Source of the DNA: Phymorhynchus buccinoides
Taxonomy: Eukaryota > Mollusca > Gastropoda > Neogastropoda > Raphitomidae
DNA length: 64,000 bases
NCBI GenBank assembly: GCA_017654935.2
Contig: CM065699.1
Span: forward strand, 42,479,868 to 42,543,867
Direction: 5' to 3'
Both the position numbers and the translations under genes were made by a program. Below, one piece after another: positions 12,090 to 24,190 of this stretch (position 1 is its first letter; every line of letters begins with the position of its first letter). The notes under the pieces were generated by a model. It made no database searches, was not told where the DNA came from, and was given only the letters and a program-made list of their open reading frames with translations.

Positions 12090-12328
12090 TTAACCCTTTC
12101 ACCGCCAATGTCACATTTTTGCACCACAATGGCTTAACACCCATGTCATTAAAAGGGTCTATTATTCAATCATATTGTGTTCCTAAATTTGGGTAGTAAG
12201 GATTGACCCTATTCTAAATGTGTCACAGAGAAAATCCCACAATATTGCAGACAAAATCTTTTTCTGTAGCCAAGTAACTTTAATGGAAATTGTTGGCTCA
12301 AAGATGGCTGGCGGTGAAAGGGTTTTTA
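12090..12328 (-). mobile_element. TTAA MITE family 1 (reverse orientation)
   Basis: It begins TTAACCCTTTCACCGCCAATG and ends GGCTGGCGGTGAAAGGG. Its interior matches the reverse complement of 1667-1922 (CACAATATTGCAGA, TTTGGGTAGTAAGGAT). The right TTAA is blurred here but intact in the copy at 41108-41341. Confidence 0.8.
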
Positions 12329-12563
12329 AATTAACAAAATACAGTAGTAGCAGCAGCATACATTTGAATTAGAGCACAACAAGCAAGTACTTTGACTGAT
12401 ATGAAAAGTTACATGGCACTGGCTGCCAGACCAAAAAATACGCAACGGAAAGAACAGCACAAATAACATCAGTGAGAATAACACGATAACAATCATCGGA
12501 GCAACAACATGAAAGCTTCACTTTGAAGCAGCAAAACAAAGTAAAATAGAGTAAGGGTTTATT

Positions 12564-12962
12564 TTAACTCATTCAAAGTCGTTCCGCGCCATATATGTGC
12601 GGAATTAATAGATAGCTGTCAATTTGATGCATTTGCTTCAAGGGAAGTAAATCTGTGTGCACACAATACCTTGGTCACTTCTAAACTCGCTTCGCTCCCT
12701 TAGACCACATTTTTGCCTCTGACTTTGCTTTTGTAGTGGTTTTGTTGTGGGGAAATCAATTTGGTGTAGTTTTTCTATATAAAGTCTATCTATATAAAAA
12801 AAGTCTGATCTACCACTTCACTATGTCTAAACCTGAAGTAAAAACCCGTAATCTGCTTTCATTTCTCCTTTCCTTCATGTATGTTTTGTTTGTGTGTATG
12901 GCTGGAGTGATTTGTGAGCTTTTTTTAATAATTCAAAAACCATTGCGATGCGAATGAGTTAA
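12564..12962 (+). mobile_element. TTAA MITE family 2 (CTCATTC termini)
   Basis: It begins TTAACTCATTCAAAG and ends GCGAATGAGTTAA, giving short TIRs inside TTAA. The interior includes TAAACTCGCTTCGCTCCC. No coding potential is recognised. Duplicate at 41571-41967. Bases 12963-13290 hold AT-rich sequence with no gene. Confidence 0.6.
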
Positions 12963-13299
12963 TGTTGAAAATTAATTGAACGTCCCATGGTTTGCCCAGT
13001 TCGTGAAATAGCCATTTTATAGCTTGCAATTGAGAAAAGCAATATGAATGAAAAATAGTTTTTGTTCATTAGCACACATAGATCAAGAATTGGTTCAAAC
13101 GAATGAGAAATCTCATCTGTAGATGAGTTAAAATGATTTTATTCAGACTTAAATTGATAAAACATTTGATTCAACATGTGGCTCAGGCTTAGCATCTGGT
13201 CGAGTTGAGGGGGCAGGATAGGGGTGCAAATACAATGTAGAAAAGTGTGATAACTATTGAATCAATCTTAATCCAATACCTGTGTGAATCAAAAATGTG

Positions 13300-13400
13300 A
13301 TATAATAATAATAATAATAATAATAATGAATATTTAGGGCGCTTAATCTTAACAAAAGCCCTAAGCGCTTACAATCATGATAAAAGCCATACTAACAAAA
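13300..13400 (+). repeat. (ATA)n-led SINE-like hairpin repeat
   Basis: (ATA)n is followed by ATATTTAGGGCGCTTAA and AAGCGCTTACA, a GCGC-centred hairpin motif. The same arrangement recurs at 11390, 22287 and 61284, and inverted near 5336, 17960 and 20090. I infer an abundant interspersed family. Confidence 0.55.
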
Positions 13401-13653
13401 TGAAAAGCTAGACAACACACAAAACACTCACACAAACTTGAGGTCACACACACACACCCCAACAAAACACACACACACGGCGCGCGCGCGCACACACACA
13501 CCCACATGACTCAATGGATAACCTTTGCAGGAGGAGGAGGAGAAAGATTATGTTTTGAAGAGAGTTGTTTTGAGGGAGGACTTGAAAGAAGAGAGACTGC
13601 CCATTTCATTAAATAGGCAATTTCACGGATTGGGCGTAACATATCTATATTAC

Positions 13654-13722
13654 CTTGAAAAAAAGAGGCAGTTTATAGGTGGCGTCAATAACAGGCCAGG
13701 CTTGATCCAGCACACTTCTGTC
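13654..13722 (-). CDS. LARS2: LARS2 penultimate coding exon (duplicate copy A)
   Basis: A 69-bp phase-0 exon encodes 23 residues starting DRSVLDQAWPVIDATY. It follows a TTTACAG acceptor and precedes a GTAATA donor. The preceding exon ends in Trp, giving ...YRW then DRSVLDQAWP, which matches the vertebrate LARS2 arrangement of W-D followed by a QAWPAVD-like stretch. Identical in translation to 42655-42723. Confidence 0.85.
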
Positions 13723-13834
13723 CTGTAAACAAAACGTGACCATTTCAACAGTCAGTGTTGGGCAAACCTACCTTTCTTTTTTGGGGGGTGGGTGGGTGGC
13801 TGTCCCGTCCTTTAAAGGGTCAGCTACACTATAC

Positions 13835-14015
13835 ACGATTCGTATCTGAATGCGATGCGATTGCTTGACGATGCGAGTCCTGATGATCAAGTGAAATTCA
13901 TGTATTGGGTCTACTGGAGTACAGCGAGTGAAAATAGCAGAGTTATTTTTAAACGGAAGTATTTCACGTGAATCATGACTCCACGTGACCCAATCGCATC
14001 GCATTCACATACGAT
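13835..14015. mobile_element. Foldback element beside the 100-bp array
   Basis: ACGATTCGTATCTGAATGCG at the left is mirrored by CGCATTCACATACGAT at the right, forming imperfect inverted repeats around ~130 bp that itself contains TTCACGTGAA-type palindromes. Copy B (42836-43016) preserves the inner palindromes better. Confidence 0.6.
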
Positions 14016-14082
14016 TTTACGCGTGTGTGGCGCTGGCTTCCAGCGGTGTTGCTCTCAATCCGCTCATTCTGAGTCACCAGCC

Positions 14083-17000
14083 ACACCGTGGTCTGTCAGG
14101 TTGGAGACCCTACAACCAGCAGTCCACAGGGAGCGAGTCTATGTCAGGCCGTCAGGAGGCCACCACCACCAGAGGAGACACAGCCACACCGTGGTTTTTG
14201 TCAGGCTGGAGACCCTACAACCAGCAGTCCACAGGGAGCGAGTCTATGTCAGGCCATCAGGAGGCCACCACCAGAGGAGACACAGCCACACCGTGGTCTG
14301 TCAGGTTGGAGACCCTACAACCAGCAGTCCACAGGGAGCGAGTCTATGTCAGGCCCTCAGGAGGCCACCACCAGAGGAGACACAGCCACACCGTGGTTTG
14401 TCAGGCTGGAGACCCTACAACCAGCAGTCCACAGGGAGCAAGTCTATGTCAGGCCGTCAGGAGGCCACCACCAGAGGAGACACAGCCACACTGTGGTCTG
14501 TCAGATTGGAGACCCTACAACAAGCAGTCCACAGGGAGCAAGTCTATGTCAGGCCATCAGGAGGCCACCACCAGAGGAGACACAGCCACACTGTGGTCTG
14601 TCAGGTTGGAGACCCTACAACCAACAGTCCACAGGGAGCAGGTCTATGTCAGGCCGTCAGGAGGCCACCACCAGAGAAGACACAGCCACACCGCGGTTTG
14701 TCAGATTGGAACACCCTACAACCAGCAGTCCACAGGGAGCAGGTCTATGTCAGGCCGTCAGGAGGCCACCACCAGAGAAGACACAGCCACACAGCGGTTT
14801 GTCAGATTGGAGACCCTGCAACCAACAGTCCACAGAGAGCAAGTCTATGTCAGGCCGTCAGGAGGCCACCACCAGAGGAGACACAGCCACACCGCGGTTT
14901 AGGTTGGAGACCCTACAACCAGCAGTCCACAGGGAGCGAGTCTATGTCAGGCCATCAGGAGGCCACCACCAGAGGAGACACAGCCACACCGTGGTTTGTC
15001 AGATTGGAGACCCTACAACCAGCAGTCCACAGGGAGCAAGTCTATGTCAGGCCATCAGGAGGCCACCACCAGAGGAGACACAGCCACACCGCGGTTTAGG
15101 TTGGAGACCCTACAACCAACAGTCCACAGGGAGCGAGTCTATGTCAGGCCATCAGGAGGCCACCACCAGAGGAGACACAGCCACACCGCGGTTTAGGTTG
15201 GAGACCCTACAACCAACAGTCCACAGGGAGCAGGTCTATGTCAGGCCGTCAGGAGGCCACCACCAGAGGAGACACAGCCACACCGTGGTTTGTCAGGTTG
15301 GAGACCCTACAACCAACAGTCCACAGGGAGCAGGTCTATGTCAGGCCGTCAGGAGGCCACCACCAGAGGAGACACAGCCACACCGTGGTCTGTCAGGTTG
15401 GAGACCCTACAACCAACAGTTCACAGGGAGCAAGTCTATGTCAGGCCGTCAGGAGGCCACCACCAGAGGAGACACAGCCACACCGTGGTTTGTCAGGCTG
15501 GAGACCCTACAACCAGCAGTCCACAGGGAGCAAGTCTATGTCAGGCCATCAGGAGGCCACCACCAGAGGAGACACAGCCACACCGTGGTCTGTCAGGTTG
15601 GAGACCCTACAACCAACAGTCCACAGGGAGCAAGTCTATGTCAGGCCATCAGGAGGCCACCACCAGAGGAGACACAGCCACACCGTGGTTTGTCAGGCTG
15701 GAGACCCTACAACCAGCAGTCCACAGGGAGCAAGTCTATGTCAGGCCATCAGGAGGCCACCACCAGAGGAGACACAGCCACACCGTGGTCTGTCAGGTTG
15801 GAGACCCTACAACCAACAGTCCACAGGGAGCAGCGAGTCTATGTCAGGCCATCAGGAGGCCCCACCACCAGAGGAGACACAGCCACACCGTGGTTTGTCA
15901 GGTTGGAGACCCTACAACCAACTGTCCACAGGGAGCGAGTCTATGTCAGGCCATCAGGAGGCCACCACCAGAGGAGACACAGCCACACCGTGGTTTGTCA
16001 GGCTGGAGACCCTACAACCAGCAGTCCACAGGGAGCGAGTCTATGTCAGGCAGGCAGTTCGTCAGAAGGCCACCACCAGAGGAGACACAGCCACACCGCG
16101 GTCCTGTCAGGTTGGAGACCCTACAACCAGCAGTCCACAGGGAGCAAGTCTATGTCAGGCCATCAGGAGGCCACCACCAGAGGAGACACAGCCACACCGT
16201 GGTTTGTCAGATTGGAACACCCTACAACGAGCAGTCCACAAGGAGCAGGTCTATGTCAGGGCATCAGGAGGCAACCACCAGAGGAGACACAGCCACACCG
16301 TGGTTTGTCAGATTGGAACACCCTACAACCAGCAGTCCACAGGGAGCAGGTCTATGTCAGGCCGTCAGGAGGCCACCACCAGAGAAGACACAGCCACACC
16401 GCGGTTTGTCAGATTGGAGACCCTACAACCAACAGTCCACAGGGAGCTAGTCTATGTCAGGCCGTCAGGAGGCCACCACCAGAGGAGACACAGCCACACC
16501 GCGGTTTAGGTTGGAGACCCTACAACCAGCAGTCCACAGGGAGCTAGTCTATGTCAGGCCGTCAGGAGGCCACCACCAGAGGAGACACAGCCACACCGTG
16601 GTTTGTCAGATTGGAGACCCTACAACCAGCAGTCCACAGGGAGCAAGTCTATGTCATGGCTGTCAGGAGGCAACCACCAGAGGAGACACAGCCACACCGC
16701 GGTTTAGGTTGGAGACCCTACAACCAACAGTCCACAGGGAGCAGGTCTATGTCAGGCCGTCAGGAGGCCACCACCAGAGGAGACACAGCCACACCGTGGT
16801 TTGTCAGGTTGGAGACCCTACAACCAACAGTCCACAGGGAGCATCTATGTCAGGCCGTCAGGAGGCCACCACCAGAGGAGACACAGCCACACCGTGGTCT
16901 GTCAGGTTGGAGACCCTACAACCAACAGTCCACAGGGAGCAAGTCTATGTCAGGCCAGGCCTCAGGAGGCCACCACCAGAGGAGACACAGCCACACCGTG

Positions 17001-17290
17001 GTCTGTCAGGTTGGAGACCCTACAACCAACAGTCCACAGGGAGCAAGTCTATGTCAGGCCGTCAGGAGGCCACCACCAGAGGAGACACAGCCACACCGTG
17101 GTTTGTCAGGTTGGAGACCCTACAACCAACAGTCCACAGGGAGCATCTCTGTATGTCAGGCCGTCAGGAGGCAACCACCAGAGGAGACACAGCCACACCG
17201 TGGTTTGTCAGGTTGGAACACCCTACAACCAGCAGTCCACAGGGAGCAAGTCTATGTCAGGCCATCAGGAGGCCACCACCAGAGGAGACA
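14083..17290 (+). repeat. 100-bp minisatellite, about 32 units (copy A)
   Basis: The unit starts near CACCGTGGTTTGTCAGG and contains GGAGACCCTACAACC, CAGTCCACAGGGAGC, TATGTCAGGCCGTCAGGAGG and CAGAGGAGACACAGCC. Typical spacing is exactly 100 bp, with 97- and 101-bp variants (TTTAGGTTGG lacking GTC; GGAACACCC). As 100 is not a multiple of three and the unit lacks stops, all three plus frames are open over hundreds of codons. It lies in the LARS2 intron between 13723 and 18732, antisense to the gene. Variants are interspersed, suggesting unequal exchange or conversion. Confidence 0.9.
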
Positions 17291-18732
17291 TTGCACTGCT
17301 GCTGACTCACTTCAGTGCAGTTCCGTGGGGCAAGACTTAAATCACAACTGCAAATGGGGAAGTGGGTTGTAAACATGGAAAAAGGGAGTAAGCAAACGTT
17401 ATGTAGCTAAACATGTAGAAAGAACATAAAAAAAGTAAAAACGATAAAATATTATGAAGCACCTGCTAGGAATAAAGAGGCTTAACTCTCTCTACACGAG
17501 AGTACACAATAGCATACATGCCTTGCATAAAACCGCTCAACACGAGAGTATGCGATAGCCTACTCTCTTCCCCTCTCTCTCTCTCTCTTTGCTATTTCTG
17601 TCTCTCACTCTCTCTCTTTCTCTCTCCCACCCCCTCTCTCTCTCTCTCTCTCTCTCCGACTCTCCCTCAGTCTTTGCCTGTTTTTGTCTGTCTGTCTGTA
17701 TGTCTGTCTCTATGTGTATGAGGGGGGAGGGGGGAAGAGTGTAGCGGGGGTGCTTGCTGTCTGCGTGTGCTTGAGTTTTGCTTGAATCTGATATTTTAAT
17801 ATTGGAACTGTGATCTTTTATTACATACTGTTTAACTTTTTAACGTGCCACCACACACACAAGCACTTCCATTTTATTGGACGAAAAAAATATTGTGATT
17901 GTCATAGTGATTGTTATGCGTATTTTCTGCTCATGTTATTGGGTTTTTGTTTCATGTTTTTATTCCATTTCTATTATTCTGTGTAAAGCGCCCTGTAGCC
18001 TACATAGTAGGATGGGCGCTATATCAATTTTCCTCATTATTATTATAACTGGGAGTGCTCCAAAAACTTCATTGGTCATTACTGGAGTCCACCATCTGCT
18101 TACAGAAAATGACGGGATCAAATGCCAAAATAATGGGCCAATAATTTGTCACTGTAGTATTACACTTAAAATTTTTAACATGCAGACTTCATGGGTCAGT
18201 TGACCCCTGTCTGCACCAAATGAGGGACCAATATAGGTCACTGACCCGGTGTGGTGTTCTCAAATGGGATTTGCTTCTCAAACCGTCTGTGCATGTGCGA
18301 AGAGTTAGGGATAGGCTTAGGCCGTTGTACACATATATGCGGAGATTCCGTGCGGAAACCTGTGCGCAAATCCGTAAATAAGTAAAAGAAAGAAGAGGAA
18401 AAGATTTGCGCACGGTGTCCGTAATTTCCCCTATATCCGTAAATGTTTACCCTTCCTTCTTTCACTTAGTTCTGGGTTTCCGTACGGAACTTACGCATCT
18501 AATATGTACACGGCTTTAGGGTTAGGGCTAGGTTTAGAGGATAGTTGGTTAGGGTTAGGGATAGGTTTAGGGTCATTTTAGTGTCGGAATACACAAAAGA
18601 TAAAATTGATGGTGCGTCATGATCGATTTCGCACATGCGGCAGACATGTTGAGAATCAAATCCCATTATGAGAATGCTACACCGGAAGCAATCAGAAGCT
18701 CTGCCCCCCAAAAAATAAGAAAAAAAACCTAC
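17291..18732. other. LARS2 intron sequence, copy A
   Basis: Contains (CT)n tracts at 17572-17665, a reverse SINE-like GCGCC...GGGCGCTATATC hairpin near 17988-18030, and TTAGGG-like degenerate repeats at 18515-18575. No gene recognised. Confidence 0.5.
18515..18575 (+). repeat. Degenerate telomere-like TTAGGG tract
   Basis: Several GGTTAGGG/GGGATAGG variants, also at 47435-47490 in the duplicate. Too short and degenerate for a real telomere; probably part of a repeat. Confidence 0.5.
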
Positions 18733-18894
18733 CCAGCGGTAGACCTTGTGCTGGTCACTGTGAGGAGCAACACTGGCCAGGCCAGCCCACAGCTCTGAAG
18801 CGAAACAGGGGGCCAGGGGGGCCAGCATGACGCACAGGTCGGCCAGACACCGAGCGTACTGCTGACTCTCTCTGCACACCGGCTCTGGAACTTT
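18733..18894 (-). CDS. LARS2: LARS2 anticodon-binding exon (duplicate copy A)
   Basis: A 162-bp phase-0 exon encodes 54 residues starting KVPEPVCRESQQYARCL and ending SDQHKVYRW. The stretch LAPLAPCFASELWAGLA is the class Ia anticodon-binding-domain signature (LAPLAPHxxxExW). Acceptor CGACAG, donor GTAGGT. Same translation as 47644-47805. Confidence 0.88.
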
Positions 18895-18994
18895 CTGTCG
18901 GATGTCACAAAAATGTGACATAGTACAAAGAGCAAAAGACATTGCAGCACAGCACTTGCCAGCCACGTCCACAATTCGTCATCTGGTATTTGGC

Positions 18995-20209
18995 ACAGTG
19001 GAACCTCCCTTATAAGAGATCTTCCCTCCCACATAAGTGACCTACTTCTCTGGGAGACATTGCCCTTCTTTGTAAGCATTAAAATTACCTCCCTTATGGT
19101 AAGACCCCTCCCTGTGTGGTGTGTGTGTGTGATGTGTGTGGTGTGTGTGGGCAGACCTGCCTACTTGGAATTTTCCCAATCAGTAGCCCAGCCATCAATT
19201 TTCAGTAGCATGGTGCAAATTTTTCTCGAAGCATCCACAAACTAAGGCGGCAATCGATTTGTTCTCTTCCTGAACCGAAACGTACTGCTTAATGTGTTTC
19301 GCCGATTGGACGTGTTGACGGCAATCGTCTCTACCACCGCCATGATTCACAGAGAAGTCCGCATGGCCGAGGTTGCAGTGACTTGAGTGAGCATGGTTCG
19401 CACCAAGTCGACTTTTGATGATGCAAGGCCACTCCTCCGTGTCAGCTGTTTTTAAAATTTGTGCGGCAGGCCGATGTTTTTTTTCTTAGAACAAGATGGT
19501 GTGCTAGATGATTTTCGTTTTCAGGTTTGGGTTCTTTTTTAGCTTCTTTTGAAACATCTCATGAATCGCTACTGTTGTTGGAGTCCGCTATTTTTTTTAG
19601 AGAAATTAATAAGAACGTATGCGCAGTCACTTTAATAAAAACGGAGGTTACTAGGTTATCGCGTGTGACACGGCGTTTGTTCTTAGAAACCGACAAAACC
19701 GGGAACGGCATAAGCAAAAAGAAAATGTCGGCACCGGCAATTTGTTTTTTCCGTAGCAACGTTAAGGTTGCATTAGCTCCGTAGCAAAGCTTTATTTTTC
19801 TTAGCTGCTACAGCCAAATCGTAGCAGTAGGCAGGTCTGTGTGTGTGTGTGTGTGTGTGTTCATTGCGTGCTGGGTGGATGGGTGGTGTGGCATGCATGC
19901 GTAGCGTGTGTGTGTGTTTGTGGTCTGTCTGTGTGTGCAATCGCATGTGCACGTGTGTGTCCTGACAGCGTGTGGTGGTGGGTTGTGGGTGGTGGGTGTG
20001 GTATGGCTACATTGTGTGAGCTCTTTGGTTGCTTGCTTTCTTGCTTAATATTTATCGTTTAATGTTTTCTTATTAATTAATGTAAATATGTTTTGCAAAG
20101 CGCTAAGAGCCCTTACTGAGAGACAGGCGCGATAAAAAATATGCATTATTATTATAGCGACCTCATTTTGGTTGATATTTGAAGGCCTTATAAGGGAGGT
20201 TACACTGTA
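18995..20209 (+). mobile_element. Mariner-like MITE with nested insertion (copy A)
   Basis: The left end is ACAGTGGAACCTCCCTTATA and the right end CTTATAAGGGAGGTTACACTGTA, so TIRs start CAGTG next to TA. A short intact relative is at 58457-58790. The interior is split by the CAGACCTGCCTAC element (19152-19839) and GT-rich sequence. Its left end lies ~100 bp upstream (gene sense) of the 18733-18894 exon. Confidence 0.7.
19152..19839 (-). mobile_element. CAGACCTGCCTAC TIR element, zinc-finger fragment
   Basis: The ends are CAGACCTGCCTAC and GTAGGCAGGTCTG. On the minus strand a coding remnant has a Ser-rich start, then a C2H2-type finger CxxCHADFSVNHGGRDDCRQH (clearest at 48089-48313 and 56963-57187), similar to the N-terminal finger of many hAT transposases. 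This copy is the most diverged. No catalytic domain is present. Confidence 0.65.
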
Positions 20210-20273
20210 TACATTCTAGTCACAGAGACTTATTTTTTGTGTGTATTATGATAATAATTTTGTTTGGACATTA

Positions 20274-20522
20274 TTAACCCTTTCGCCGCCAGCCATTTTT
20301 CAGCAAACAAATACCATTAAACCTAACTGGGTAGAGAAAAAATATATTTGCAATATTATGAATTCCTCTGTGACATGCATAACATTAGAGCCTATCCCTT
20401 ACCTCCCAAAATTAAGAAAAATAGGGACTTCAGATAACAGGCCCTCATTTGATGCCTTTTAGTGAGCATGGGTGTCAATACATTGTGGTGCATAATTGCG
20501 ACATTGGCGGTGAAAGGGTTAA
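20274..20522 (+). mobile_element. TTAA MITE family 1
   Basis: TTAACCCTTTCGCCGCCAGC at the left and TTGGCGGTGAAAGGGTTAA at the right, with the shared interior GCAATATT...GAATTCCTCTGTGACATG. Duplicate at 49130-49376. Confidence 0.85.
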
Positions 20523-21020
20523 AGATTTATTTGCCCTTCTTCTCAATGGCTGTTATCACTGGTTGACATTAGCCTGCAGAATGGGCCAATAGTGAATGAG
20601 AGCTGTACTATATATGATTTTCTACAGTATTGGAATATTTCACGGTACAGCTTAGTCTTTCGTGGAAGACTATGACTCTCGAACGAGGGGGGGGGTTTGG
20701 CATTGCATCGGCTCTGGTGCTGCAGTCAAAGGGATGGGTTGGCCTTTGGGGAGAGGGGGGACCTTCCCAAACGCCAACTCTCGTCCTCAAATCCCTTTGG
20801 CCGAGAGAGTGGGGGATGTACCCTGGGCAAGGCATCTCCACTATAAACAAATTCTCGCCCCAGCCCGCCAGAACAGTATCTGCACTTTCTGATATTTGGC
20901 AGCCACAGTCGGAAATGACTGACAGGCAACAACAAAAGATTTATTAAAAAAATATATTTTTATTTTTTATTAACAACACAATCCTCTTAGGAGAAACCAG
21001 ACGCATGATTGTTTTCTTAC

Positions 21021-21098
21021 CCCGAGGATTGATGAGAACTTCTGAAGGCGCGACACAACAGTGTTGAGAGTGAAGGTCTTGGAGCAATGGTAAGTCGC
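21021..21098 (-). CDS. LARS2: LARS2 exon next to the acceptor array (copy A)
   Basis: A 78-bp phase-0 exon encodes 26 residues, ATYHCSKTFTLNTVVSRLQK followed by FSSILG. It corresponds to the part of the anticodon-binding domain that in vertebrate LARS2 has a TxHFTEDFxLN-type motif. The boundary assumes the nearest acceptor (TTACAG at 21104-21099). The donor is GTAAGA. Its first 44 bases are the source of the adjacent 52-bp array. Same translation as 49869-49946. Confidence 0.85.
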
Positions 21099-22282
21099 CT
21101 GTAAGCACAACAGTGTTGAGAGTAAAGGTCTTGGAGCAATGGTAAGTCGCCTGTAAGCACAACAGTGTTGAGAGTAAAGGTCTTGGAGCAATGGTAAGTC
21201 GCCTGTAAGCACAACAGTGTTGAGAGTAAAGATCTTGGAGCAATGGTAAGTCGCCTGTAAGCACAACAGTGTTGAGGGTAAAGGTCTTGGAGCAATGGTA
21301 AGTCGCCTGTAAGCACAACAGTGTTGAGAGTAAAGGTCTTGGAGCAATGGTAAGTCGCCTGTAAGCACAACAGTGTTGAGAGTAAAGATCTTGGAGCAAT
21401 GGTAAGTCGCCTGTAAGCACAACAGTGTTGAGAGTAAAGGTCTTGGAGCAATGGTAAGTCACCAGTAAACACAACAGTGTTGAGAGTAAAGGTCTTAGAG
21501 CAATGGTAAGTCGCCTGTAAGCACAACAGTGTTGAGAGTAAAGGTCTTGGAGCAATGGTAAGTCACCAGTAAACACAACAGTGTTGAGAGTAAAGGTCTT
21601 AGAGCAATGGTAAGTCGCCTGTAAGCACAACAGTGTTGAGAGTAAAGGTCTTGGAGCAATGGTAAGTCACCAGTAAACACAACAGTGTTGAGAGTAAAGG
21701 TCTTAGAGCAATGGTAAGTCGCCTGTAAGCACAACAGTGTTGAGGGTAAAGGTCTTGGAGCAATGGTAAGTCACCAGTAAACACAACAGTGTTGAGAGTA
21801 AAGGTCTTGGAGCAATGGTAAGTCGCCTGTAAGCACAACAGTGTTGAGGGTAAAGGTCTTGGAGCAATGGTAAGTCACCAGTAAACACAACAGTGTTGAG
21901 AGTAAAGGTCTTGGAGCAATGGTAAGTCACCAGTAAACACAACAGTGTTGAGAGTAAAGGTCTTGGAGCAATGGTAAGTCACCAGTAAACACAACAGTGT
22001 TGAGAGTAAAGGTCTTGGAGCAATGGTAAGTCGCCTGTAAGCACAACAGTTGTTGAGGTAAAGGTCTTGTAGGCACAACAGTGTTGAGAGTAAAGGTCTT
22101 GGAGCAATGGTAAGTCGCCTGTAAGCACAACAGTGTTGAGGGTAAAGGTCTTGGAGCAATGGTAAGTCACCAGTAAACACAACAGTGTTGAGAGTAAAGA
22201 TCTTGGAGCAATGGTAAGTCGCCTGTAAGCACAACAGTGTTGAGAGTAAAGGTCTTGGAGCAATGGTAAGTCGCCTGTAAGC
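21055..22282. repeat. 52-bp acceptor-junction minisatellite (copy A)
   Basis: Twenty-four units (23 of 52 bp, one of 32 bp at 22043). In gene sense each unit is 8 intron bases, GCTTACAG, plus the first 44 exon bases (GCGACTTACCATTGCTCC...). Fifteen units carry TTACAG|GCG and eight carry TTTACTGGTG, which lacks the AG. The two types alternate at 21419-21886, making a 104-bp higher-order dimer. The exon-proximal unit has TTC where most others have TTT, both Phe. Confidence 0.92.
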
Positions 22283-22286
22283 ACAA

Positions 22287-22914
22287 CCGTAATAATAATA
22301 AAGAATATTTACATAGCGCGCGTTCTAGGTGTGCTATTCATGGCGCTTTACAAAAACTAATAGCTCCACATACAAAATTACACTCATATCAAACATACTC
22401 AGACGCGCCCTCACCCTCACCCTCACGCTGTGACATACTCATACACATAAAAACATGCACCTATGCATAACACACAAACGCGTTACACACACACACATAC
22501 GCACGCGCATGCACGCACGCAGTGTGACAAGATAAACGGTACAACTACAAGGTATAACGTGCTTCTTACCTAAGGAAATGTATACAAAACTTGAAACACA
22601 CATGCACGCACACACACACAAACACAATTGCACACACAATTGACTCATTTTTCAAGCTTTTCAAAAAAGAAAATGACTCTAAATTAAAATATTCAACAAG
22701 AAAAGAGAACGATCTTGCTTGAAACACAGACACTGTCATTGATAATATTTAAAAAAAAATTCAAATATGCTAAATTACTATTTCAAATCATGTCAGAAAG
22801 TCACTTTGTTATCTGCAGATGTTGTCTTATTAAGTGATGAGTTAGCCTATAATTTATGAACAAGCAAGAATGTCAGAAAAAAAGTTTGGAACTGAATAGA
22901 TCTGAAATAACAAG
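22287..22914. other. Intron interior: SINE-like repeat and CA tracts
   Basis: (AAT)n then TTTACATAGCGCGCG and GGCGCTTTACA, followed by CACACA/CGCACG tracts and AT-rich sequence. Directly abuts the distal end of the acceptor array. No gene recognised. Confidence 0.55.
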
Positions 22915-23134
22915 ACAATCTTTAACAGTGAAGTTTATCACTTCAAATGACAACAAACACTGACATGTCTCGACTTCGTTGACAGTGAAGTTTCTGCCTT
23001 CAAACAACAACAACAACAACACATTACACACATAACAACAACAACCAGTGACATGTCTTGACTTCTTTGACAGTGAAGTTTCTGCCTTCAGCAACAACAA
23101 CAACACTGACTTCGTTGACAGTGAAGTTTTCTGC
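22915..23134. repeat. Oldest donor-junction repeat units (copy A)
   Basis: Three or four diverged units with TTTGACAGTGAAGTTTCTGC and (CAA)n, resembling the donor array at 24187-26235. The segment is interrupted at its end by the hAT-like MITE; the remainder resumes at 23635-23700. Confidence 0.7.
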
Positions 23135-23634
23135 TAGAGGTGGGGGTGAAAACCGGTTTGAACCGAAAAACCGTTGCTAAACTTTCGCGGTTCGAAAAAC
23201 CGGTTCGAGTTGCTGTGAACCGGTTTTTTAAACTGCAAACTGAAAGTAAGTTTTTCTTAGAATAACGCATTCTTTTTGAAGAACAACACTGATTCTCAGC
23301 GCAGATTGGGTGTTTGTAAACCAAGAGTAGCTGTTTCTAGTTTGTGGTGGTGTATGGCTTTGACTTTGGGACTGAGTGTTTGAGTTGAATGTGTGTGTGT
23401 GTCGTTAAGTCATAAGTGTTCTTTATTGTGTTGTGCGTGTGTGTGTGTGTGTATGCGTGTGTGCGCGTGTGTGTGTGTGTGTGTGAATATTCTGACAAAT
23501 AAATATGTGTTTTGCATAGGTGAAACTAGTGATGCGAGTACTGGGTAAAAAAAACCGGTTCGAATAAAACCGGTTCGAAGAGGGAAAACCGGTTTAAAAC
23601 CGGTTCGGATTTTTTGAACCGGTTCTCAACTCTA
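23135..23634 (+). mobile_element. hAT-like MITE with 8-bp target duplication
   Basis: The ends are TAGAGGTGGG and CTCAACTCTA, with AACCGGTT motifs near both. It is flanked by GTTTCTGC on the right and (with one extra T) on the left; copy B shows both flanks perfectly. The interior has (GT)n. No transposase. Confidence 0.8.
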
Positions 23635-23689
23635 GTTTCTGCATTGACAAGCATTCACTTTTCTGCTCTCTTTCTAAATTGTACCAGGC

Positions 23690-24190
23690 ATCAGAACAGT
23701 TTGAAGTCCAATCCTCTGAAAACCGCGGTAAAAGGGCCACCAAGGCCCCAGACTGTAGAGGGACAACACTGAAATGAGTTCCTAAAACCACCAAAAAGGC
23801 TTTTATGCAGTGATAAATCACTTTAGCCCTTTCGCCGCCAGCCATTTCTCAACCAAAAATACCCTTAAATTTAGCTAGGTAAAGAAAAAACATATGATCT
23901 GCAATATTGGGGAATTCCTCTGTGACATGTTTACAGTAAGGCCTATCCTTACCTCCCAAAATTAAGAAAATAGGGTCTTCGGATAACAGGCTCTAATTTG
24001 ATGCCTTTTGGTGACATGGGTGTTTAACCATGCGACATTGGCGGTGAAAGGGTTAAAATGCTATTCAACCGAAAAGATAACACTGAATAAAAAGGTAAAA
24101 CCTCTGACGAGAGAAGACCATCCTCTGTCAGTAATCCTTCATCTTCTGAAATGTGCAGATCCTCTGACACACTCTGATACCTGCTGTACA
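23690..24190 (+). repeat. CCTCTGA dispersed repeat with TTAA MITE inserted
   Basis: AAGGGCCACCAAGGCCCC then AAAGGC...GTGATAAATCACTTT, interrupted by a family 1 MITE (23823-24056), then resuming at AAATGCTATTCAACCGAAAA through clustered CCTCTGA. Relatives at 4965 and 26690 lack the MITE, showing the insertion order. Confidence 0.65.
23823..24056 (+). mobile_element. TTAA MITE family 1
   Basis: Left end TTAGCCCTTTCGCCGCCAGC, right end TTGGCGGTGAAAGGGTTAA. Duplicate at 52660-52890. Confidence 0.85.

Noticed and set aside
14088..16547. Open frame of about 819 codons across the 100-bp repeats, and similar long frames at 43101-45128 and 44233-45687
   Set aside because: The 100-bp unit has no stops in any plus frame, so all three frames stay open by construction. 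There is no start context or known family, and it lies inside a LARS2 intron on the other strand.
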